Assembly: GCF_014356525.2 (NCBI RefSeq)
Contig: NC_052504.1
Span: 61,491,637-61,555,636 of the forward strand
DNA from: Nilaparvata lugens
Lineage: Eukaryota; Arthropoda; Insecta; Hemiptera; Delphacidae
Direction: 5' to 3'
Length of the DNA: 64,000 bases
Both the position numbers and the translations under genes were made by a program. Position 1 is the stretch's first letter, and the number at the start of each line of letters is the position of its first letter. Shown here in pieces: positions 24,501-36,500 of the stretch. The notes under the pieces are model-generated. The model saw only the letters and a program-made list of their open reading frames with translations. It did not search any database and was not told the origin of the DNA.

Positions 24501-27500
24501 ATAATATGCATATTTGAAATACATAGTCTAAGCAACGAATGCTAAATAAATGTATAAAGGGACACAAGGTAGTTAGGGACACAATTTTTGACCCCGCAGC
24601 TCTCTCAAGGATGGCTAGGAGGTGAACATATCAAGAGTCCTCACCCCTATAGTTTCTGTAGAACAAGTTGAGACTTGGCCCTCCATCCGAAGAAATTACA
24701 GGGTTGCCAAATCGTGTAAAATTCCAACTTTCTCAAATTTCCAATTCAACATCAGAATTGGATGTAGAATATCATCCCCGATATACTAGTAGTGTTGAAA
24801 ATTTTTCTGGGTTGAAGGATTGAAAGAAACTTCAACTTTTATGATAAAATTGGAAACATCGCGAAGATTCGTATTTCTTCTCTCAGAATCATGGGGCATC
24901 GTAATCCGTAATAAATTCATATCAAATTAACGAGGAGAATGTCTCCTTTCTATTGGTGTCTGGGTCAATTCCATCCGAACCATAGTTATTTTTTAATTAA
25001 TGATTATGTTCGTCAATTTCGAGATATTTCGAGCAGAAAACATGAAATTTTCGACATACTAGAAAATTTTTTCATCTTATACTCATCTTCTACTTAAGGG
25101 TGTGCAAAGGCTAAAAATGAACTTTCTACTCGTGATATTTTTCGAAGTTTTTCGATTTGTATATCATTATGCTATCAAAATGAGAAAGTTTTCTCAGGAA
25201 AACATCTATTTTCCGATCATTACTTTTTGAGATATGAGCGCCTGAAGTTTGAATTTTTGGGACCGAACATTTCAAATTCGGTAAGATATAAATCCATGAG
25301 ATTCATAGGATGGACTCTTCATGTTATTGTTGATCTAGTAAAGCAAAAATTTTCTAAAAATATCCATTTTTAAGATAGTTATTCAATTTACTAAAAATAA
25401 CCAAAAATAAATTTTTGTTGAGTTATTTTGGTAGATTGAATAACATCTTGAAAATTGATATTTTCAGGAAGTTTTTGTTTCACTAGATGAACAATACCAT
25501 GAAGAATTGATCTTATAAATCTCATGGATTTATATCTTACCGAATTTGAGATGTTCTGTCCCAAAAATTCAAACTTCAGGCGCTCATATCTCAAAAAGTA
25601 ATGATCGAAAAAAAATGTTTTCCTGAGAAAACTTCATTTTGATAGCTCAATGATATACAAATCGAAATACTTTGGAAAATATCACGAGTAGAAAGTTTAT
25701 TTTTAGCCTTTGCACAGCCTTAAGAATGTCACCTGATATTTTGCTAGCTGCTCAAATGTTGGAGAGAATCAAGCAATTCTGTAATCCTATATCCCTCCCG
25801 TGAAAGCATTTTGGAACGTTACAGGGTTAATTAGTAGAATGGAGCTTGATCTTGAGAAAAGCTATTATGATTGACTTTGTTTCCAGGACTGCCTGACGCA
25901 TTCATGGAGAAATACAATGTGAGCCAGGTTAAGCCTCCTTATCCTCCGCATTTGTTGAGCGTTCCTGTTATAATCCTTGGAGGCTTCATCATCACACCTG
26001 AGTTGTTTTCTTTCGCTGCCGAGGCGGCGTTCACCATCAAGCATCTCATGCTGGAGGAGGAGAAACGAGAAAAGTATAAGCCACTTCCACCCCCAAAACT
26101 AACAATCGAAGAAATGAAGCTGATGAAACAACAAGTGAGTTAATTAGCAACATTCGTGATGACCTTTCAGTGTTTGGCAGTGGAAGTTAACCATATTTCT
26201 CAATATTTAGGTGCCGATGCTCCTACTCTCACCCCCTTGAAACAACTTTTAACATAGGGCATACTACAATATCAAATGGTAACTATATACATTTCTGGAT
26301 AAAAGAATTATCCTTATTATTTGAAAGTTTGGAGAAACTGTAAGTGAACAGTTGGAAAAGTACTATCTTTTTAAAATTCAGAAGAAAATATTGAGCATTC
26401 CTGGAAAAAGGCATTTGCTTTATCTATATATATATATAAAAGCGAAATGGCACTCACTCACTGACTGACTGACTGACTCACTCACTCGCAGAACTAAAAA
26501 TCTACCGGACCAAAAACGTTCAAATTTGGTAGGTATGTTCAGTTGGCCCTTTAGAGGCGCACTAATAAATCTTTTGGCAATATTCTAACTCTAAGGGTGG
26601 TTTTTAAAGGTTTAAAGTTCGTCTTTTAGCATGTATATTCTTCTTATTCTCTTAATTATAATTGAAAAATGTCCATACCATATGTTAATATAGAACTATA
26701 ATCTAGAGAGAGTACCTCTTCGAAACAGTTGTTAACTGAAATGCATTTATCGCGGAAAAATTGATTGGGCACTGCTACTTCAATCAGAGCTATTCCTGGG
26801 AATATTATACTACTAGCCGTCAGGCTCGCTTCGCTCGCCATATTCGTTCAGCCAGACGTTTAGTCTTGTCCCCCGACTGGATCGTCCAACATATGATGAA
26901 AATACTCAGATGAAAAATGCAGGCGAGCGAAGCGAGCCTGCTGATCTCATTCTTGGACGATCCAGTCGGGGGTCCAGAGGGCGGAGCCCCCCGTGCTAGA
27001 CGGATATGGCGAGCGAAGCGAGCCTGACGGCTAGTTCATTATAATTATTTCAATACAGTCAATCAATCCTCGACATCACATTATGTAGATTATGTCAATA
27101 ATACTATTATTGTGAATATTTCTTGACTATAATTTCTTAAATGTTCTAGATGCTTACGTTTAAAGCTCAGGTTTCAGATTTCTATGAATGTAACTCATCT
27201 AAAATAGTATAATGACTATTCTATTTTTCTCAACCCTGTTCGACGTGAATAAACCTGAAGCTCAGGTTTGGAATAGGCTGAAACTATATAATAATTATTA
27301 TTCCAAACATCATTGATGTCAACTACCTATTCACTCTTAATGGTATTACATTGCTAATAACAAACCAAGTGTACCGATCTTGAAGAGTTTATTTTTATAC
27401 GGCTATGATTGAAATTTTGTAATAAGAAGTGATTGTACATCAATGAGTCCAATAGTCACGCAGAATAACTTGGTTTCATGATCCCTACCCTATGGATGGA

Positions 27501-30500
27501 GAATTCAAAGCTGGGAATGTTGGACTATGAAACTCTCTTAATGTATATGATTCAATTAATTCTGTATTCACGTTTTGCTCCATATCTATCACTCTAACCA
27601 CATTTGATACTTTTACATCTTTTATATAATTTTCAGGCTAAAATAGAAGCGAAGGAGAAAAGGGAGAAAATGCTGACAACTATAGCGGAGAAACGAAACC
27701 AGGGAGTGTATACATGTGAGCCGAAGCACCTGGAGCAGATGATTCACGACATGTTGGAGGCGGTGGGTGTGTGGAGCATAACACTGCCGTTCCTCGAGAA
27801 AGTTGACGGCGAAGTGATGAAGAACATAATGTCCGATCTGAGGTCAATGGTGGATGATGTGATTCTAGAAGAGATGGATCGTTTGCAATTCTCCGCCTTC
27901 ACTGACAGAGGAAGTGAGTGCGAGTGCATGGAATTTCAAGAGTAGGCTATTGCAAGTTCCAATGCACGAGGCTACATTAGCGTAGAACTCGAGATCCACC
28001 GATTTTTCAAGTTCGACTCTCCATGTCGACGAGTTGATTGATCGTCTCTCTGCTTGTTCATTCAAGTAGAGAGTTTCATTCACCATGAATCAGTAAATTA
28101 CATATGAGAAAATCAATAATCATTTCATGTTCATAGTCATAACTATGGATAATGTTGGATTCATGTAAGGATGAGTGATTCATTCACAGTCATCAGTCAT
28201 GCTTCTTTATGTCAGCAACACATGAAACAATTTTGTTCAACCCTGCAGGATGTAGGTAGTGAAAAAATGAGTTTTCTGAGAGTATTATTAGGCTACATCC
28301 ATTCATACAGAAGGTACGTCTGGCAGGGACGTTTATCACTTCCACGCCACACCAATGTAAACATATTATGGCGTAATGCAAAGATAAGAGACGTGGCGGC
28401 ACGGCCGTGCCAGACGTCGATTATGGTGGATTGGACCTGAAAGGATTTCCTATCCTGATACAAAAATAAGGTATCATAGGATATTTATTTCGTTAAGTTC
28501 ATCGATGTAAACGATGCTCACGGCTTTTTCACTCAATTCAAAACTCATCATTCTATAAATTCCAAAAATGAATAATGGATACCTGTAATCAAATGATAGG
28601 TAAAATAAAATAGAATTTTTTCGATTGTCAATAAATATGATCATTCAATTATTAAAAAAAAATCACTCCTATAAATTCTGTTTTCTTTAAAGAAAAACCT
28701 TTGGACTTCATGAAAGACAAGAAAAAGCCAAAGCCGAAAAAAAAGCGAGTAAAAAGGGATCCGACAAAAGATCGTACTTTCGATTCACTTTTCGAGGAAC
28801 TGGTTTTGAAAAATGTAATCAAGAAGTACGACTTCATAAACATAGATGACGACTTGATCCTTGATTATGCATACTGTAATATGGAGTTACGAGGGGATCC
28901 ATATTTTGGTGATCCATTCTCTAGGAGTGGCGATTTGAAACAGGTAATCAGTGTCTAGGTCTAGAAACATATTATATTTTCCAATTATATTTTCGATTAC
29001 TAATCGTATCCAATGTAGGTTGTAACCTACATTATGATATGTAATATAAACCTGGAAATGACCATAGTCAAGTAGATTAGATGCTGGCTTTAGAATTCAG
29101 ATGCCTGGGTTCGAATCCCTGCTCGGACAAGATATTTTTCTTGGGCCACCACAGTGTTTCGGATGATCAGTCGTTGGGTCATGGCAAAGGCCATAAAAGT
29201 GATTGGGAGCTACCTTAAACATATATTATATGTTTCTGCTGCTGAGCCAGCAGCCATGTCACTCGATATTATTATGATTATTTCATATAACAGGTGAGAG
29301 GTGCCCACCCCCATAAATTTAGAAAAAATCAGTTTCTCCCCTCCCCTAAACAAAACAAATCCTGAATATAATCTTCCTCTTTCAATGATTGCGACTAGTA
29401 CCTACTAAGAATTGTAGATGTATTCCCTCCTAGATTTAGAAAATTAAAAAGAACAATGAATGGTTTCTCAGAATGCAACTTTGAATGGAAGCTGATATTG
29501 CTGACATATTACTAGGAATAGCCATATAGATTGGTTATTCTATGATACTACTGGATTATACAAGATGAAACGTCCATCAAGGATGTGATGCAATATTCAA
29601 CCCGAATCGAACGTGTTCAAAGAGAACTTTATTACTAGTCAGTTGACAAGCATGAGCTTATGAAATATTGCATAAGGGAATATGGACAGCAGCAAAGTTT
29701 TGTTAAAATAACAAAAAATGAACCGTGTAGTAAAATGCCGACATTTGTTCAAAGACAGTATTATGTTGGGGAAAATACTGCAATATTGAAAAACAAAGAA
29801 TAATCTTTGAGGTTGAAGAAAAGAAGTGAACATCATGTTTGAATGTTATTGGCATGGAAATCGACTTGGTAAAACATTTTTCCTAGCAATGTATTAGCCT
29901 ACTGTTCGAGTCTCAGTTGACATAAGAGACCTTCCGGAGATGATCCACAAAGGATATTTTTATTTGTTCAATGCCTCTCAATCATAGTGAATAATAATAA
30001 TTGTGCATGCGTGATACCACGAGCTACCTCGATAAAAAATATTCAGTTCAGCGCACTGCTACCAATGTCAGTAAACAATTATCATAATTGGAATTCTACT
30101 CTGTGTATTCGCTTGGTTGAACTCCAACAATTCCAATCATAAATTTCATATGGATTTATATTTATTCATCGGTAAAGTGGTGTGGCGGTTACTGAAGTGC
30201 AGTAAAAATACAAATGGTGAAATTGAGTGGAATGAGTGGCAGGGGACGATCGATCACGCAATGCCAAGTTGGATTGGGGATTAGGTACTCATCGCAAATC
30301 TCATATTGTATCAGTATTATTTACATAGTACTCTACATTGGATAAACTCAATTCCCATTGATTGAATCTGTGGAAGTCATATCATGTGTATGCATTACTG
30401 AAGTGAAGTGTGTTTTTGTAAATAGTAAAAAGTTACAGGAGAACTCTAGATAACTGGATTACATTGCATTGGGAGTTACACTGAGATAAAAAATGGCGAG

Positions 30501-33500
30501 TTCAACCAATAAAGCTATTGAGAAGAATTCTTAATTGAAAAACGGTTCAAATACATTATTCTGTTCGAATGGAATATTATTCTATTCTATCAATGTTATT
30601 TAAATTAATAAAACAAATTTGAAACATTCTCAGTATTCAAAGCCTCACACAGGAAACTACTATTTGCTGAGTGGTTTACGTAGAAGTGACGTGACTTCCA
30701 TTTTGTTCAAATCCAGATTCATTATAGTTCGGGAACGGCAATGCAAATTATTTTGTAAATTTACAAAATTATCAAGACTTTGAGCGGCTAATCAATAACT
30801 TGTTTCGATTGAAATCAAAGTATTGCTGTTGATGAGATTGGCTTTGATTAAATCAGGATTTTCAATTTGTCAAGGGAAACAAGTAATTGAATGAAAAAGA
30901 CTGAGAAATTGCCAAAAAACCACTGATTTATTGATAATTAGAAAGACCGGTTTCGGTTATTACACCATTGTCAATCTCTGATAAACTCAGTTTATCTGAT
31001 AAGTTATACTATATATATATATAATTATATATATAGCGTATGGAATTTCCTTATTCGTAAGTCCTTGTAATTTCGCACATATTACAAGTGCACGTCCAAA
31101 TTCCACCATTATTACACCATTGTCAATCTCTGATAATCTCAGTTTATCTGATAAGTTTATCAGAGATTGACAATGGTGTAATAATGGTGGAATTTGGACG
31201 TGCACTTGTAATCTGTGCGAAATTACAAGGACTTACGAATAAGGAAATGCCATACGCTATATACGGTATATATATATAGCCGACAATTTCTCAGTCTTTT
31301 TCATTCAATATGAATAATTACCACAATATCAACTTCTCAACTACACAAAAAGGAAACAAGATATTGATGATGAGACTTGGAGAAATAGATACTATATAAT
31401 GTTTTATTGATATTGGACTTTATTTACGTGTATTGCCTTCACTAGCACCTGCACTGAGCCTAGGTAAGCTCTATAAAATTCAGTCAACCTGACGACTCAT
31501 CCAATATTCTCTTGTGCTCAGGTTTTGAAAGAATACTGCATACTGAACGTGATGGCCCCACGACCCCCCGTCGACAGAAGTGTGATTCCTCCCAGAGGGC
31601 ACTTCCCTCCTCCGATCAGATCGGTCCTGCTGATGGGACCCCCCAACTGCTGCAAGAAGACATTGGTGAACGCAGTATGTAGTCAGCTGGGAGCTGTCAA
31701 GTTTGACCTTTCACCCCCGAATTTGAGAGGTCACTTCAAGTCCAAGAAGGAAGTGGGTATGCTTGTGCATCTTGTTAGCAAGGTAACGTTCCGAAGGTGA
31801 AATTCCAACTACTACTGAATTGCTGAATAATAATAGATGAGTTGAATAGATTGGCCCAAGAATGCTCCCAATTTCTTGATACTTCCATGGAGAAAGCACA
31901 CACAAATATGAATTAGTATATTATTATTGATGATACATTTTACATTACAATAAGATAATAAAATAACTCTATTTCGGTTTTTTAATGCTTGATGAATTTG
32001 AGAAAGAAATAGTATCACGTATTCTTAGATTTAATCTGCTAATGTGGTTTGTTTTTTTTGGTAAAAATAAAATAGGTGAACAGTATAGAACAATAATAAT
32101 AAAATAGTTAATAGGTATGATGATATAATAATATAACAATACAATAATTCATTAAAAGGAATGTTCTTCAGTTATTTAGATTTTACTTCTAAAAGTATGA
32201 AAATATAATATTCGAGGATCATTATTTCCTGGAGTCCTCTGAAATCTGAATATGAAATCCGTAATCTAATCTGGGTAAGTGAGTTCGTACTAGCTATGTG
32301 AGTTATTTCTTTAGCAATAGCTCTCAATGAAGATATTGGTGTTTTTCATCTGTATTTCAGATGTCTCGAATGATGCAGCCTAGCGTTATATTCATAGATG
32401 GTGCTCATAAACCTTTCTATAAGAGAGTTCCGAGATCAGAAAAAGACGACAACCCAAGAATGCTTAGATCAAAATTAATGAAGCTCGTGAAGGAGATTAA
32501 TGGTGAAAATGACCGGGTACTTTTCCTAGCTACTTCTGATTATCCTTGGCAAGGAAATCCTGACAAATTGGTAAGACCATAATCTCAGAAGCAGAAATGT
32601 AGCTTGAAAGCTCGAGATCTTACTCTCTAATGTAGATTCACAATGCTTCCATTCAAACGACTCAGTTACTCTGATAAACAAGCTGTTGGAAGCTCTACAA
32701 AGCTGTAATAATAAAAGTGCTATAATATCATAGTATTGCCTGCTATGAATTTTGAATTGGATAATTCCACCCCAATGGAATATTGACTTGATCTAATCAG
32801 AATACTCTGCAAATATTCAAGCTACTATCAATACTGTACTTCAAATATTCAGCAATTTCATTATTAGAGGAGTGCTAAAGAAACAAACATATTTATATCT
32901 ATTGAGATTGATGATCAAAATCTATTTCAATTCAGTATCATTGACAACTACAATGTGGATGATGTGGATGGAGTATCATTCGCTTGATACTTATCCATGT
33001 AATGATTATCCATTGTTATCAATAATCTTCATACATAAAGATCATCCATGTAGCAATTTAGAATTCGCTTGCAACTTTATTGTTGAGTAAGAAACTAATG
33101 TTGCATGAAAAACGCATCTGTTAACTTCAAAGACGGTCAAATTCTATTGGTTAAGATGATGGTGTTGAGACCAAGATGAGAAGATTATTTAAACTTTGTT
33201 GGAAAATGTCATTCAAAGAAGATAAGAAATTGATCTGCTCCTATAAAATTGCCTTTGATGACAGGATTGCTCTTGAATTGGAGAATAGTGTTATAGATTC
33301 CTCTTCTGTCAACAAACAACAAAAACTTTGAAGATCACTAGAGCATTATCATTTTTTATTACATCGCTTTTTAAGAATCGATGTTCACTGAATTATTCGA
33401 TTGTTTGACAAATTTTATCAATTACTTGTCTTGCAATCTGTCACAATATTGAATGCATCATTTTCATTCGATGATCAGTTTTATTTGAACTCCTCTGTAA

Positions 33501-36500
33501 CAAAATAGAGCCCTAAGCTCTATCTCCCTTATAGCCGTTCCACCACTTGAAACAGTTTCCATCTCTTGAGATAACTAAATCATTAGCCTATATTTGATTT
33601 TATCACCTCACAATATAATTATACAAAACCATAAATTTCGTGAATTGTCATTTACAATCAACACAATTCACAATCAGTGACTGCAATCAAATATTCCATG
33701 TGTTAATTGAATTGCAACACATCAGCAACTAATTTGAAATTCCAGTTATTTCAAGGAGTATTCGATAGACCAGGAATTGATGGAATTGATATCAGCTCAA
33801 AAACATCAGTGTCCACCATTCCGTTGCTTGGTGAACCTGGCATTCTGGCTTAATATCGTGCAATTCCTCGTTATTGTATTTCCATTCGACAACAGCACTC
33901 CCTTAGCATTTCACGATAACGTTAAATTTTGCTGAAAAATATCAAAATGTTTAATAACTGCTATTAATTACGTATCCACTAATATGAAACAGAATAGTGT
34001 CTCATAGCTTTGAAGAGTGGAATTGCATTGTGCAACAGGTGGAATGGAAGAGGACCAGCCAATAAAGTTATGTGATCAAGCTATGTTATGCTATGCTACT
34101 CACTTGAGATTGGATGAATAAGATACCATTCTTCATTTTTTTTTGTATTCCCATGAATGTACTTTGCAGGATGAGGACCAATGTTCGATATCAATCTTAA
34201 AATATCATTGGTTTACTGGAACGCACCAGCCACTGCATTTGTTTAAGATTTATCGATTTCACAGCTTCAATGAGAGAAAACTACTATAGTATTATGAAGA
34301 AAGGAATGAGAATTGAATACGAAATACAGTACATGTTTGACGCATCATTATTTTTCTGAACTACTGAATTGATTAACTTGAAATTTTGCATGAAAATTCT
34401 GAATCAACCGAGGATGGATATAGGCCTGTTTCCATTTTCATTTTTCAATTACTTGTAATATTTATAATTAGAACAAATTCATCCAATTCGTGTCTGAAAA
34501 AACATTGTGAAGCACGGGTTACACCTTTATTCTTTAATTACACCGATAATCTGCTCGTTATAAAAAAATGAAGAAATTTCAATTTTAAATTTAATTTTTT
34601 AATACAATTTTTTAGTTGAATATATTTTGTAATCATACTCATTACACAATTTGGTGCTAGTAATCGCGCCCGATAGAAACAATCGAACAGTAGTTTCACG
34701 TGGGAGTTGTGTATCACTTCACGGTTTATTGGATTGTTTCAGAGTAAAATGTACGATAAAATACTGCCTGTGTTTAGACCTGACTATGGAACACTGTATA
34801 TGTACTGGTGGAACAAGCTAATGCAATTTCATGGGCTGAGTAGGGACTTTCCTCTCAGCCCTCTCTGCCAAATGAGTCAATACTTTCCCATTTACATTGT
34901 GGATGAAGCGATAAGTACAATTCTGACTCCAGAGCGTATAGTAAAGTTGAAACCGAAGCCACTCGATCCTCTTGAATTCTATGATTTTTTCCTGTCACGA
35001 GCTCAGGTAAGAGAAGGCTATATTATACGGTTACATACAGTAAAGGCGCGAACAGAACGAGTGCATTCGTGACCCATACACTTGTTCTATTTTATGCAAT
35101 TTAATACTGTAATAATAGCCTTGTATTTTCGTCCATGACCAGTCATGTTAGATAAGTAGCCAAGCTTACTTATTTCCTTGAAGCTGAGTATAAAGCTAAG
35201 AATAAAGCTTGCTTTATTATAAGTATGAAGCTTGCTTTATTATAAATGTATAAAGCAAAGTCCTGTTAGCCTATTTAACAATCTACAGCCTATTCTGTGT
35301 TGTTTTTTCAGGATGCCGTTTGAGTGGAAGAGCAAAACTGGTAAAACAAGAAAAAAAACGACCCTGAAAAACTGGAAGAAGCTGTTAGAGCTGTAGTAGA
35401 GAAGAAAAAAGGATTGAGAGAAACAGCCAGGGAATTTGAGATTGACAAGCAGACTCTTTCAAGGTATGTACAAAAATTCATGAATAGGCCTGTCGAAAAT
35501 GAAGCAGCTTCAATGGATTTCTTCACACCAAATTACACAACAAGACAATTCTTCACAGAGGAAATGGAAGTTATGCTTGAAGAGTATCTGAAGAAATCTT
35601 CTTGTTTGAATTATGGACTAACTCCTAAATTAGCTCGAAAACTTGCATTTTTATTTTCTCAAGCAAATAATGTACAAGTTCCTCCATCATGGACTGAAAA
35701 CGAATCAGCTAGCAAAGATTGGATGAAAGGTTTTATGAAGCGCCACCCAAATCTCTCATTAAGGCAGCCTGAAGCAACAAGTTTGGGACGCTCTACAAGC
35801 TTCAACCGACATAATGTAGGTCTATTTTTTGATAACTTGGAGGAAGTTATGAGAAAATTCAACTTTGGACCTCAAAATATTTTCAATGTTGATGAAACTG
35901 GTGTTCAAACCACACATCGCCCAGGGAAAATCATTGCCATTAAGGGTACCAAACAGGTTGGGAAAATGACCTCTGCTGAACGTGGACCAACTGTAACAGT
36001 CTGTGGTACAATAAATGCCTTGGGGAACAGCATTCCACCATACATAATATACCCAAGAGTTCGTCATCAAGAGTATATGGAGAGGGGATCAGTGGCAGGC
36101 ACTAAGATTGGTTGTAGTCAGAATGGCTGGATGACTTCAACGAATTTTGAAGAATATCTTGAGCACTTCATAAAATATTCAAAACCTACTATTGACAACC
36201 CCGTTCTTTTGGTCCTAGACAATCATGAAAGCCATATTTCACCTGCAATTGTGAAAAGATCTAAGGAAACAGGGATAACACTTCTCACACTACCTCCTCA
36301 TTGTTCTCACCGGCTGCAGCCACTGGATAGAACTGTCTATGGACCATTCAAGGCAGCCTACAACCGCATCGCAGATGAATTTATGCTGAAAAATCCAGGA
36401 AAGCCAATAACTTTGCAAACAATTGGAGAAATCATAGGTCAAGCCATTCCCTTGGCATTCACTCCACGGAACATCATGAGTGGATTCAGGTCAACAGGAA

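Larger units (their letters stand above)
21187..25886. other. DRC11: DRC11 intron 5
   Basis: 4.7 kb containing the 89-bp tandem duplication, the degenerate minisatellite, the Harbinger-like relic, a slightly GC-richer unassigned patch (23680-23960) and a large palindrome. Confidence 0.7.
26135..27636. other. DRC11: DRC11 intron 6
   Basis: 1.5 kb holding the Helentron-like fragment and a small TIR element. The rest is AT-rich and unassigned. Confidence 0.7.
28944..31521. other. DRC11: DRC11 intron 8
   Basis: 2.6 kb containing a tRNA-derived SINE-like unit (29050-29290) and a hairpin element (31020-31270). The remainder is unassigned. Confidence 0.65.

Noticed and set aside
27914..27945. Read-through of DRC11 exon 7 to a stop codon
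   Set aside because: The GGAA|GTGAGT donor joins in phase with exon 8, whose lysine-rich start and EELV block fit the family.
30987..31279. Two open frames giving nearly the same peptide on opposite strands
   Set aside because: Explained by the palindromic hairpin element; no coding evidence.
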